The position numbers were made by a program, and so were the translations under genes. This document shows positions 15,601-24,184 of a DNA stretch of 55,737 nucleotides, piece after piece (the first letter of the stretch is position 1; the number at the start of each line of letters is the position of its first letter). The stretch lies in the NCBI GenBank assembly GCA_045633005.1, contig JAZQXT010000022.1, positions 1 to 55,737 on the forward strand. The letters run 5' to 3'. Source of the stretch: CAG-390 sp045633005 (GTDB taxonomy: Bacteria; Bacillota; Clostridia; Oscillospirales; CAG-272). Below the pieces are notes generated by a model, which did no database searches, had not been told where the DNA came from, and worked only from the letters and a program-made list of their open reading frames with translations.

Positions 15601-18063
15601 TTCATCCGCACCAACAATAGACATATCGTAAATTGATGAAAGAAGAGAGCATTGTATATTTTTGGCGCACACAAACTCATCATTGTTACTGACCAACCAA
15701 GGCAAATCACGCAACATCTGCAATGTTGAAGATGTCTCATAAGTATATCGCCAATTGTATCTTCCGTCGGGGCGCGATCCGATGGTTCTTCTTTGAATCC
15801 GATACGAAAATATATCCTTATGAAGAAACTCGCAAAGATATTTCCACAAGCGTTCAGATAACATATGGGATTTTTCTGAAACAACTTTTTCGATAAGTTC
15901 TTTCAATCCATCCACATAATACTCTACGGTTTTATTGTAATAGCCACCGGAATTATCCTCATAAACAGCAGGCTCTGTTTTTGCTCCTAGCTCCACCAGA
16001 AAAGATATTATATTTTTCTCCTCGGTGCTTCCAAGCATAGATATGTATTCATCTAAAGCGACAAACACAGTATCCGGGGTTGTTTCAAAATATTCGCGCA
16101 ACTCGTCTGTCGGCACATACAAATCATCAGCCTTGCCACGATACATTTTAGGATCGGCAACACTTGTGTAAGTGATAAAATCACAATCTCTAATTTCTTC
16201 AATAAATTCGTCAATTTCGCCTTGATGACACTGTTGGTAATACTTATAGAAAAGTCGAAAATGAGCATCTATGTCAATATTCTCGTCATTACTTCTATAC
16301 AGCGGAATAATCGTGTTGTATATTTCGTCCCTTATAGACGGAGTTGTTATCCTTAACTTCTCGATAAGTGCTCGTGCATCAATGTTATTCAACAATTCTT
16401 CGTGAACAGTTCGGCAATTTGGTATGTCCGTGCTAGGCAAAAATAGTAGCATATGATCGTTTTCGTCATATGCAGAGGCAGCTTTGCAGTCTTGATCTAA
16501 GAACACTGGCGTTGTTCGAGCAAAGTCCGTTCTAGTAGAAGTTTCCGATAACCACTTATAAAAACGGAATAACCATTCTAACGGCTGGTGTTCAATAAAT
16601 TGTGCGGTTATCCCCTCAATGTCTTTAGTTCTAGAATAATATGATGACGTGTATCGTCCTTTTACAAGATGTTGCTCTGTTAACCCTGTAAATGTTATAG
16701 ATTCTATGTAAGAAAATAACGGTTTGTTGTTACGCAAAATCTCGTCTCGTCCCAAAGAAACGAAAACCCAACTAGCATTCGATTTTCCGCATATTTCCGA
16801 CAATTGTTCATCCGTAAAAAGATCTGCCAAAAAAGGAACTGAAGCCCAATAGGCATTCGCTGTTATTGTATATCCTTGGCGAGTAGGAATAATTCTCTCC
16901 GTTTTAAAGATGTTTTGAATTTCCGTATAAAACGGCTTAAACGAGATGCTGCTAATATCGTCTAACTCGCAAAAAGCCCCTTCGTTAATGGGTATAAGCG
17001 AAAATATATTGTCATCTATGAGTCTTAATCCTTTTTTTTCGCCGATATCCCTTAAATACAGCAATGTAGAACCCGCTAGTTTTGCTAGCAAATCTATCAA
17101 GCGGATGTTATGTGCCTCTCCAGCCAAAATGCCTTCACGGCTATCCGTAAGCAAAAAAGGAGCATGAATGATGAAATTAAGTCCCGTTGTTTCTTTTGTC
17201 GGGAAAAAGCAGAACGCCGGAGAACTCATAGGCATTAGCTGATTTTCACTATTCAAAAAATATCCTACCGAATATTTGAGACCGTTGTCAAAACGAGTAA
17301 ACAACCACAGATTTTGGGAAATAATATCATCGCCATAGTTGCGAGAAACACATATTTTTTCGGCTATAGTACCATCATCACATTCAAATGACTCATCAAT
17401 CGACTTACCATACAATCCAATGGTGTCACCGATTTCAAAATAAATATCTCGTAAATTTGAAAGAAACAAAATAGGTTGAGATAACGCTTTCAGCTTCCCG
17501 GCAATATCGGCATACGTCTCTTTTGGGGTGCGATTTCTATGATCGAATGGAAAAACAAAGAGGGTTTCTTCAGGTCTTCTACCGGGAAAATCATTTTCCA
17601 ATAAGGACGGCACGATATATCTATCAATACGGAAGCGGAATTCAGGATCATAAATATGCGGAGTGGCAGTATATTGAAAAACTGCTTTAAATCCCACTCC
17701 AAATTTTCCAATTTTATTCTGTTGCTCAGGTTTGTTTGAAAAAGCAATACCCGTAATGGCATTTATATCTCCCAACGCTCCGTTTTCGGCATCTGCTTCT
17801 TCAGTATCGGGATTGCTTATAGAAAAGTGTCTTGTTCCGTTATGTGCAAAAATCAATCGGTTTTCTTCTAACACAAATCGTGCAGAAGTTGCCCCGGCAT
17901 CGTCAGCATTTTGAATCAGCTCATATATAAAATGTGCTTGATCAGTATATTTTTCAACAATACTACGCCATATGCCGCGATTTGCCGGTCTTTCAAACAC
18001 GTCAGCACTTTCGGAGCGTTCTTTATGTTTGGCGTCAAAATAATTTTTATCAATAGAATTCAT
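12700..18063 (-). CDS. giant GHKL-ATPase/SF1-helicase fusion with zinc-ribbon-like tail
   Basis: The 1787-residue product has three recognisable parts. Residues 45-130 carry a GHKL (Hsp90/sacsin-type) ATP site: YELIQNADDA N-box, then GKFGVGFKAVF. Residues about 870-950 are charged and acidic, probably flexible. Residues about 1150-1530 form an SF1 (UPF1-like, COG1112 type) helicase: GPPGTGKTT, IIIDEAS, GDPFQ, TTQYRS, GTIHGFQGDE and VSISRAKDYL. Near residues 1650-1690 a CPFD...CPNC pattern suggests a zinc ribbon. The start is the ATG with GGAGG upstream. It lies 42 bases after the nuclease-helicase gene and ends the operon. Sacsin-like ATPases joined to helicases are known from predicted immune loci; the exact activity is unknown. 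Confidence 0.8.
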   Translation of the reverse strand: MNSIDKNYFDAKHKERSESADVFERPANRGIWRSIVEKYTDQAHFIYELIQNADDAGATSARFVLEENRLIFAHNGTRHFSISNPDTEEADAENGALGDINAITGIAFSNKPEQQNKIGKFGVGFKAVFQYTATPHIYDPEFRFRIDRYIVPSLLENDFPGRRPEETLFVFPFDHRNRTPKETYADIAGKLKALSQPILFLSNLRDIYFEIGDTIGLYGKSIDESFECDDGTIAEKICVSRNYGDDIISQNLWLFTRFDNGLKYSVGYFLNSENQLMPMSSPAFCFFPTKETTGLNFIIHAPFLLTDSREGILAGEAHNIRLIDLLAKLAGSTLLYLRDIGEKKGLRLIDDNIFSLIPINEGAFCELDDISSISFKPFYTEIQNIFKTERIIPTRQGYTITANAYWASVPFLADLFTDEQLSEICGKSNASWVFVSLGRDEILRNNKPLFSYIESITFTGLTEQHLVKGRYTSSYYSRTKDIEGITAQFIEHQPLEWLFRFYKWLSETSTRTDFARTTPVFLDQDCKAASAYDENDHMLLFLPSTDIPNCRTVHEELLNNIDARALIEKLRITTPSIRDEIYNTIIPLYRSNDENIDIDAHFRLFYKYYQQCHQGEIDEFIEEIRDCDFITYTSVADPKMYRGKADDLYVPTDELREYFETTPDTVFVALDEYISMLGSTEEKNIISFLVELGAKTEPAVYEDNSGGYYNKTVEYYVDGLKELIEKVVSEKSHMLSERLWKYLCEFLHKDIFSYRIQRRTIGSRPDGRYNWRYTYETSSTLQMLRDLPWLVSNNDEFVCAKNIQCSLLSSIYDMSIVGADELVELLEFQTPIVSVEEDNSNLTDLQREKVEFADRIRESGITEADFAELLRIKEEREAREARKRDAGSVESDNEIIIEGVVEEDADEIDGEDAPASTAPRKLHQTTSKVARDILKRTHSIPTVHTDSSEDESVDVDADEFTPTPIDYSRKTELAKEKAAREIDKIAYLEELQQRALDSERYTYGWFKALLELETLNSNANALDSKEVSISFARVEREPGTQRTLVLKHPSRYIPQFMEDLADIPLVLHFGDQTKTLAIEVANVKSYTLRVKLKSHVDISDIDFSKVTEARIDAKSPVFLLEELRKQLNALGEENEYEDSFNMQENLCENIEFVFGPPGTGKTTHLARNVIVPLMRGAESPKVLVLTPTNKAADVLARRIMDVMGEDSSYNDWLVRFGGTGDEIIEDSQIFRDKSFDIRTLRKNVTITTIARFPYDFFMPQGHRVFLNGIKWDYIIIDEASMIPLVNMIYPLYKKTPKKFIITGDPFQIEPITSVDLWRNENIYTMVKLDSFTEPHTIPHDYKVELLTTQYRSIPSVGSIFSQFAYGGILKHYRSEASRKPLNIDLKVEPLNLIKFPVSKYESIYRCKRLQHSSSYQVYSALFTFEFAHYFAEKIASSNPNETFRIGIIAPYRAQADLIEKLICSKDIPSVVDIQVGTIHGFQGDECDAIFVVLNTPPSISASPEMFLNKRNIINVSISRAKDYLFLIMPDDDTDNIHNLRLVKRVERLIKDGGCYTEMHTPHLEGLMFDSSTYLEDNTFSTGHQSVNVYGLPEKCYEIRSEDTALDVQIHRPVATTSHQPQVITPPKVSTSPSDQTVAFYWLDEKTRICPFDHSLMSVMPIPVYKTDGRSKKLNMLVCPNCQKKYMTKNGVPESIHLEEYCVRANPLPTKTNSTAQTPPVSPNGRAYKPGDILKGKKIIIAVGGGETVKGIVRDDTGSMISLQISNNTVVKYQISIKDRTKLIRILD

Positions 18064-18105
18064 ATAAGAACCTCCGTTTGATATCAAAAAACTGTATAAT
18101 TCCTG

Positions 18106-19608
18106 TTAAGTCGGGGATACGATGCTTGTGATATGCGCAAAAAGTTCGGAATTCTTCACCACCACGATCGCCAGTTTTTCCCTTACCCTTGTAATTCCCT
18201 GATAAAAAAGATTTGGGTAAAGATAATCGGGATTGGGGTGCGGAACACCTTGTAATATGCCGTGCTCGTCATAATAAAATGAGTCATCCATAAGCATTAC
18301 CACCTTGTCGAACTCCTGACCTATAACATGGTGAGTGTCAAAATCTTCTTTGTAATCGTCATACGGGCTGGGCTCATAATTTGACTTTGAATAGTTTATA
18401 AAGGTATATCCTTTGCCTCGGTAGTACTCTAGCAAGTTTTGAGCCTCACTGGTAGTGTTAGCAAAATTCAAATCAACATTTGAGTATACCATTGGAACCT
18501 TAGGCTTGTGTTTTAAATTTTTCATACACGTTATAAAAGAGTTCATTTCCTTATTGGTACGGATTTTCTCCGATAAAACAAACTCTCCGCTTAACGAGAG
18601 ACCTCTTATCTTACCGACGATATCACGTTTTTTCTCCGCCGTCGAGAGAACTTGCTCTGGGTCGGAGGAAAAAATACATATCTGATCATTTTGAATCACC
18701 GAATCGCATATCGTTTCAAATTGTGACTCATATATGCGATGCGTTTCGTCCACAAGAATGAAACCATAATTTTGGAGATCGAAATCACCGCGTCGCATCT
18801 GTCCGGCAGAAATGATATTTAAATTTTCGATTTCCCGTCTGATTTTTAGCTGCCCATCGGATAACTTTCCACAGTGAATAATCAAAACTTTTCCGTTTTT
18901 GGCGAGCGATTTGGCTAGGTCATACAACAATAGTGTTTTACCGGTACCTGGTTTGCCAGTCATATGAAAATAAGCGCTTAAGAAAGCCGCATCAACGCCT
19001 TTGAGCAAATCTTTTTTGATTTGTTCTTGAGATTGAGTTAGGAAATATTCACCTTGAATGAACTTTGTCGGCGTATTCAATGGCGAAACCAAATACTTGG
19101 ATGGGTGAAACAGCGTATCAATTTTCGAAGAATATTCGGTTGCTAAGCCTTTTATTCGTTGTAAAATTTCAGAGAGTTCAACTTCGACAAGTTCATCGTT
19201 AACTGATAACTTGTAACATATCATTGAATCCGTGATAACACTGTAAAGAGAAACACGCTTGCCCAAGTGGTTTAGGTAGTGACGATTTTTAAGTAACTGC
19301 CCGAGAATTTGCTCTTTTGGAACCGCGGTAGACTTGAGTTCAATATTCAAGCAATGCTTGTCCGAAAATTTGAGCAGATCAAATTCTTTTCCGATTTGAG
19401 GGATTTTATAGCCGTAAAAGAACCCGTCAAAGTCAACCGCACGAAGCCCTTCTTGCATAAGGGTATCTACAAATATTCTAAGAGATTCTATCTCATGATA
19501 CTGCGTGCGCTTTAATTCATCCTTTTGCGAGTGATGCCGCTCCACAATATTAAAAGGAGCCTCATCGTGAATGCGAGACAAAGAATATATATTTACCGAA
19601 CGTGTCAT
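18106..19608 (-). CDS. DUF2075-type ATPase/helicase with N-terminal PD-(D/E)xK-like nuclease
   Basis: The 500-residue product has an N-terminal nuclease-like core (KEFD77LLKF, then NIE90LK92), fitting the D...ExK signature. A DUF2075 P-loop domain follows, with GKPGTGKT at 218-225 and VDETH at 286-290. A C-terminal YQGITRVREKLAIVV segment resembles the SF1 helicase arginine-finger region. The start is the ATG with AAAGGAGG upstream. It lies between hsdR and the giant helicase, in the same direction. It probably recognises and cuts DNA using ATP-driven motion. Confidence 0.75.
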   Translation of the reverse strand: MTRSVNIYSLSRIHDEAPFNIVERHHSQKDELKRTQYHEIESLRIFVDTLMQEGLRAVDFDGFFYGYKIPQIGKEFDLLKFSDKHCLNIELKSTAVPKEQILGQLLKNRHYLNHLGKRVSLYSVITDSMICYKLSVNDELVEVELSEILQRIKGLATEYSSKIDTLFHPSKYLVSPLNTPTKFIQGEYFLTQSQEQIKKDLLKGVDAAFLSAYFHMTGKPGTGKTLLLYDLAKSLAKNGKVLIIHCGKLSDGQLKIRREIENLNIISAGQMRRGDFDLQNYGFILVDETHRIYESQFETICDSVIQNDQICIFSSDPEQVLSTAEKKRDIVGKIRGLSLSGEFVLSEKIRTNKEMNSFITCMKNLKHKPKVPMVYSNVDLNFANTTSEAQNLLEYYRGKGYTFINYSKSNYEPSPYDDYKEDFDTHHVIGQEFDKVVMLMDDSFYYDEHGILQGVPHPNPDYLYPNLFYQGITRVREKLAIVVVKNSELFAHITSIVSPT

Positions 19609-19628
19609 ATGAGCCTCCTTTTTTTACA

Positions 19629-22544
19629 TTAATAATACTGCTCGACATAGCTATATGCCTTCTCAAAGAGCTCTGTATCGAATAACTTCTTTTTGATGAA
19701 TACAGATTTAAGCGCCACTATAACGTCATTTCTGCCCTGAGGAGTATCCTTCCAACCGGGGAAACGAACAATTTTTACGATTTCATCGATTTCGTTAACC
19801 ATACGCTCAACGATAATAGGGGTGCTACGATTTTTTACGCTATTGAACAACTCCGTAAGAGCAGCCTTGCCTTTTTCCTCTTTAGGAGGCTCCGGTATTG
19901 TAGCCTGCGCTTTTTTTACAGCGGCGGCAGTATCTCTGGCCAAATCAAGCAACTGCTTCAAGAACGCTGCACCGAAGAGGAGCCCCTGCTCGTGCTGCTT
20001 TCTCAATTTTTCAAGGCGCTCTCCAAGAGAAATGAATTCAGGGTTATCGAGGTGTCCTCTAATGATAGCGGCTATGCTGATTTCGATTTTCTTTGCCACC
20101 TTGGCACTCTTATCCTTATCATTGATAAAACGCTCAATGACTTCAGCATCTGCCTCTATGACGCCCATATTTTCATTGATACCGATAGCAGTGATGTTTT
20201 CGCGAACAAGTTCCATAGTCTTAGGACCGAGAGCGCTCCAAATCAAGTGACCCGTATCATCCGAAGGCCTTACGGATTCGTATACGGTAGAAAGCCACTT
20301 ATAATCAAATTTGTATGCCTGTAAACACGGATCGGGAGATACGATATTCCAAATCTTGTGCAATACACGATAATCCGCACCGAACTTATCTCTTATATCA
20401 TCATTAGGAAGGCACTGCTGTGCTGCAGCCAATCCCTCCCAAGTGGAGTCGGTTCTGTCTGCACCGGGAAAATAAGCCAAACAAGTGGATACCATTTCTG
20501 GAATTTTCTCTTTAACTCCCTCGATATTTTTAATAACGTTGCGCATACTTTCTTCATCAAAGTTCAATGCACGTGCAAATTTTTCAAATATACCGATATA
20601 ATCAACGATAAGACCGTTAGGCTTGTCTCCGTAAACACGGTTCGTACGGCAAATCGCCTGTAGGAGCGTATGGTCTTTCATCGGCTTGTCCAAATACTGC
20701 ACTTGCAGAATAGGTGCGTCAAATCCGGTAAGAAGCTTTGATGTAACAATAAGAAGCTTGAGAGGGATGTTGGGGTCTCTGAATTTATCAAGAAGCCTTT
20801 GTTCCTCGTCGGTGCTTCTGCGATATGCGACATAGCGGTTCGCCTTATCGTTGTTGGTGTCCATAACGATAGCGGTATGATATTCGTCACCGAAGAGCAT
20901 ATCAAGCTGTTCTTTGAAGAGAACACAGCTCTCGCGGTCATAACAAACAACCATACCCTTGAAGCCGTTGGGTTCAACCTTGGATTTATAGTGGTCAAAG
21001 ATATGCTGGCACACCTTTGCAACGCGATCGGGAGCCTTAATCAAAGCCTCTGTTTTTACTCTTTTTGCGAGGGCATCTCTCTGCTCATCGGACAATTCCT
21101 CGGTAAGGCGGTCAAATTCCTCATCAATAGTCTCCTGATCGACACGTAGCTCCACTGGAACGGTTTCAAAGTTCAACGGAAGCGTAGCGCCATCGCGGAT
21201 GGAGTCTGAGAATGAATATTTGCTCATATAACCGGTGACATCTTCTTGTGCGCCGAAGGTAACGAAGGTATTATGGTGCAAATGGTTTATGGGAGTACCC
21301 GTCAAACCGAAGAAGAATGCATTCGGCAACGCTCTGCGCATATTTGCACCAAGGTTACCTTCCTGAGTTCTATGTGCCTCATCAACCATCAAAATGATAT
21401 TATCGCGCATATTAAGCGCACTATCAATCTGGTCAAATAAGAATACCGTTGTAATAATGATCTTGCGAACATCCCCGGTCAATTTGCTTCTCAGGTCAGC
21501 CTTATCTTCGGCAATTACGAGATTGGGCACATCTGCGGCACTGAAGGTAGCAAATATCTGATTTTTAAGGTCAATTCGGTCTAAAACGATAAGGATAGTA
21601 GCATTGCTGAGTTCTTTAGTCATACGGAGCTTTTGCGCAGCAAATACCATAAGCAAAGATTTACCACTGCCCTGGAAGTGCCATATAAGACCCTTCTTGG
21701 GTTTGCCTGTCTTAACACGCTCCACCATAAGATTTGCGCCCTCATATTGCTGATAACGGCATACAACCTTGAATTTTCTGAACTTTTTATCAGTAGAGAA
21801 AATAGTGAAGTAACGGAAAATATCAAGCACTGTTTCGTGCTTTATCATAGCCATAAGACTTCTTTGCACGTCTGCGAGGGTGCCTTCATCCTTGCATTCA
21901 GGTACGTGCCAAGGTCCCCAGTGAGTTACTTTAGCATTTACGGAGCCATAGCGAAAGCGTTTGCCCTCTGTTGCAAAGTTGAAAATATTGGACACGAACA
22001 TACCTGGGATACTCTTCTCATAATCAAGGATATCCTCGGCACCGTCAATCCAAGATATAGCTTCACGAGTTGCGGTCTTGATCTCACCGATAACAACGGG
22101 GAAACCGTTAATAAGAAGTACAATGTCAAGTCGCTTGCCGCCCTCAACCTGCGGGTACACCCACTGATTGGTAACGACATAACGGTTTTTCGACATTTCT
22201 TCCTTGGAGCCCATGCCGAAATATGTAATCGGAATAAAGCTATGGTTTTTTCCGAATGGGAATGCGTTTTTCTCAAATATCTGATTTTTGAACTCCTCGT
22301 TTATAGTAACGAGGTCGGCAGCACGCGCCTGCATAAAGAGGGGTCTCAACTTAATAATAACCTCATCTGCATATGACGGATTTGCCGCAATTTCAGGATT
22401 GAGGCGGATTAAGGCATCGCGCACCATCGGCTCTACCATAACATCAGAGTAGCTTCTGGGGAGCTCCTCTGCGGGGATGTATTCCCAGCCATTTTTCACC
22501 AGTGAATCAATTATCATTTGTTCAATTACGTCTTCAGTGAACAT
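19629..22544 (-). CDS. hsdR: type I restriction enzyme R subunit
   Basis: The 971-residue product has the HsdR layout. The N-terminal endonuclease core holds D140, E154 and K156 (RLDIVLLINGFPVVIGEIK). The SF2 motor has Walker A FQGSGKS at 290-296, DEAH at 388-391, LTGTP and TGFDAP. A helical C-terminal region docks to the M2S core. It translocates DNA and cuts it when the site is unmodified. The start is the ATG with AGGAGG upstream, and it overlaps the upstream half-hsdS by 11 bases. Length is within the usual range. Confidence 0.95.
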   Translation of the reverse strand: MFTEDVIEQMIIDSLVKNGWEYIPAEELPRSYSDVMVEPMVRDALIRLNPEIAANPSYADEVIIKLRPLFMQARAADLVTINEEFKNQIFEKNAFPFGKNHSFIPITYFGMGSKEEMSKNRYVVTNQWVYPQVEGGKRLDIVLLINGFPVVIGEIKTATREAISWIDGAEDILDYEKSIPGMFVSNIFNFATEGKRFRYGSVNAKVTHWGPWHVPECKDEGTLADVQRSLMAMIKHETVLDIFRYFTIFSTDKKFRKFKVVCRYQQYEGANLMVERVKTGKPKKGLIWHFQGSGKSLLMVFAAQKLRMTKELSNATILIVLDRIDLKNQIFATFSAADVPNLVIAEDKADLRSKLTGDVRKIIITTVFLFDQIDSALNMRDNIILMVDEAHRTQEGNLGANMRRALPNAFFFGLTGTPINHLHHNTFVTFGAQEDVTGYMSKYSFSDSIRDGATLPLNFETVPVELRVDQETIDEEFDRLTEELSDEQRDALAKRVKTEALIKAPDRVAKVCQHIFDHYKSKVEPNGFKGMVVCYDRESCVLFKEQLDMLFGDEYHTAIVMDTNNDKANRYVAYRRSTDEEQRLLDKFRDPNIPLKLLIVTSKLLTGFDAPILQVQYLDKPMKDHTLLQAICRTNRVYGDKPNGLIVDYIGIFEKFARALNFDEESMRNVIKNIEGVKEKIPEMVSTCLAYFPGADRTDSTWEGLAAAQQCLPNDDIRDKFGADYRVLHKIWNIVSPDPCLQAYKFDYKWLSTVYESVRPSDDTGHLIWSALGPKTMELVRENITAIGINENMGVIEADAEVIERFINDKDKSAKVAKKIEISIAAIIRGHLDNPEFISLGERLEKLRKQHEQGLLFGAAFLKQLLDLARDTAAAVKKAQATIPEPPKEEKGKAALTELFNSVKNRSTPIIVERMVNEIDEIVKIVRFPGWKDTPQGRNDVIVALKSVFIKKKLFDTELFEKAYSYVEQYY

Positions 22545-23145
22545 TATTTTTCCTCCTGAAATTGTGATTATATGTATATTTTAATATTTTTTCTACAAAA
22601 AAGGTCTCTTGTAAAGCGACAAATTTTGATTTATCGGTCTGTTCAACGAACGCAACGAATTCATTTTGTTGCTCAAGCGATGGCACCATAACATCCAACT
22701 CGCTTAATGTTTTTAGGTTAATATTTTTTTGAGCAACCTGAGGAGCTTGTTCCTCTAAAATCTTTTGAAAGAAACCGAACCAGTAATGAATAAAAATTTG
22801 CTTTACATTGTCTCCAGCAAGGAAGCCTACAACGCTATCAGGGAAACAAGCATCAAAACCAAGAATAGCTGTTTGCGCTATATTGGCAGCAATGGTGATG
22901 CAAAGTGTTCCTTTAGGCCACATTTTACTCTGTGCCAATCCGGCTTCGGAATATGTATTTTCATAACTGGTTATATAAAGTTCTGCTGCCGTTACTTCAC
23001 CTGTTTGTACCAACGGATACGGTCCTCCAAGCAATTCGGGTTTGTTTCGCGGTCTGCTTTTTGATACACCCCTGTTGAGCTCGCCCAGCTCTGAAAGTTT
23101 TTTTGTGGGGAGCTTTTTTGAGTTTGTTACCGGATCCCCAAACAT
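22534..23145 (-). CDS. hsdS: half-size HsdS (alternative target-recognition cassette)
   Basis: The 203-residue frame encodes one target-recognition domain plus one conserved helical region (QQNEFVAFVEQTDKSKFVAL). Its MFGDP start lies inside the conserved central block that the full HsdS also has (SQFIEMFG). There is no ribosome binding site before this ATG, and the same frame remains open upstream into the end of the recombinase gene. It therefore looks like a silent donor cassette rather than an independent subunit. Two direct repeats shared with the full hsdS flank it. Confidence 0.7.
   Translation of the reverse strand: MFGDPVTNSKKLPTKKLSELGELNRGVSKSRPRNKPELLGGPYPLVQTGEVTAAELYITSYENTYSEAGLAQSKMWPKGTLCITIAANIAQTAILGFDACFPDSVVGFLAGDNVKQIFIHYWFGFFQKILEEQAPQVAQKNINLKTLSELDVMVPSLEQQNEFVAFVEQTDKSKFVALQETFFVEKILKYTYNHNFRRKNNVH
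22620..22643. repeat. TRD-exchange repeat A, copy in the half hsdS
   Basis: A 24-base sequence (beginning CAAATTTTGATTTATCGG) is identical to 24256-24279 in the full hsdS and in the same orientation. On the coding strand it encodes the conserved QTDKSKF helix. Confidence 0.85.
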
Positions 23146-23163
23146 CTCGATAAATTGCGATTT
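23138..23163. repeat. TRD-exchange repeat B, copy at the half hsdS start
   Basis: A 26-base sequence (beginning CCAAACATCTCGATAAATTG) is identical to 24786-24811 in the middle of the full hsdS, in the same orientation. It encodes SQFIEMFG. Repeats A and B together delimit an exchangeable domain. Confidence 0.85.
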
Positions 23164-23168
23164 GAAAT

Positions 23169-24143
23169 TTAACCGAGGAACTTCTGATGAGACATTTTTA
23201 CGTTATTTTGGTTAACCATTGCATACTGCAAAGTGGTATCAATGCTCTGATGACCTAACAATCTTTGCACCTGCTCTATGGGCATGCCTTTATCTATGGC
23301 CATCGTAGCCAAAGTGCGTCTGAATTTATGTGGATGAACCTTTGAGATTCCTAATTTTCTACCTAAAACGCGCAATCTGATCTCCACACCGCTAATTTGC
23401 AAACGGTTATGAGGCGATTGCAATGATACAAACAGCGCGGGATTAATATCCGTGCGACTATCAAGATACCGCATAAGGTGAATTTTGGTGCGTGCATCGA
23501 AATATACACGGCGTTGTTTGTCTCCCTTGCCGAATACAATACACTCGCGTTCCTGAAAATCAATATCGGCACGGTTTAATTTCACCATCTCACCAACACG
23601 CATGCCGGTGGAAGCCAATAAATCGATCATAGCAAGATCTCTATCTGTCTCGCAATTATCGCGCATTATTTCAAGAGCCTCATCAGTATAGGTTTCTTTT
23701 ACTGTTTTTCCGGTTTTCACCTTGTGTATGCGTCTTACAGGGCTCTTCAATATGTGGTTTTCTTCCTCCAGCCAGGAGAAAAAACTTGATAGTATGCGTC
23801 TGATATTATCAATTGTTACCTTGCTGGCATTGCTGCTTTTTTGATAAGCATCCAAATACTGCCGAAGGTCGTCTGTAGTAATATGTTTGGCGGTTTTGCC
23901 AACTTTAGTTAACATATTCTCGATAGTAGAGTGATAATATCTAAGAGATTTGTCGGAGCACCCCTCAACTTTTTTAGCAGCCAAGAAGGCCTCCAACAAA
24001 GCTCTTTCAGTTTCTTCTTCGGTATTTTCGTTACCAAAAATTGATAATACCGTCATCAACACCTGATGAAGCTCGCTCATTTGTTTGTTATCAAGTGTTG
24101 ATTGCATTTTTTGCTCAATTTCAGTGATTATTTTAGTATACAT
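23169..24143 (-). CDS. tyrosine recombinase between hsdS segments
   Basis: The 324-residue product is a tyrosine site-specific recombinase with an N-terminal SAM-like core-binding domain (about 44-130). The catalytic residues R182, K207, H272, R275, H298 and Y307 are all present in the usual order. The start is the ATG with AAGGAG upstream; the ribosome site lies inside an 8-bp-arm inverted repeat. Recombinases of this type beside hsdS shuffle specificity domains. Here it sits between the complete hsdS and a half hsdS, so that is its likely job. Confidence 0.9.
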   Translation of the reverse strand: MYTKIITEIEQKMQSTLDNKQMSELHQVLMTVLSIFGNENTEEETERALLEAFLAAKKVEGCSDKSLRYYHSTIENMLTKVGKTAKHITTDDLRQYLDAYQKSSNASKVTIDNIRRILSSFFSWLEEENHILKSPVRRIHKVKTGKTVKETYTDEALEIMRDNCETDRDLAMIDLLASTGMRVGEMVKLNRADIDFQERECIVFGKGDKQRRVYFDARTKIHLMRYLDSRTDINPALFVSLQSPHNRLQISGVEIRLRVLGRKLGISKVHPHKFRRTLATMAIDKGMPIEQVQRLLGHQSIDTTLQYAMVNQNNVKMSHQKFLG

Positions 24144-24168
24144 GTCGGTTTTCTCCTTGTACCGACAT
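24142..24168. promoter_or_regulatory. inverted repeat around the recombinase ribosome binding site
   Basis: ATGTCGGT and ACCGACAT flank 11 bases that contain TCTCCTT, the complement of the AAGGAG site. The left arm overlaps the start codon. In mRNA this would hide the ribosome site; as DNA it has the shape of a tyrosine recombinase core site. Only this copy was noticed. Confidence 0.5.
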
Positions 24169-24184
24169 CCTACGCCACTAAAAA

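Noticed and set aside
22534..23145. Half hsdS treated as an independently expressed subunit
   Set aside because: Its ATG has no ribosome site and lies in the repeat that encodes the conserved central block, so a donor cassette is more likely.
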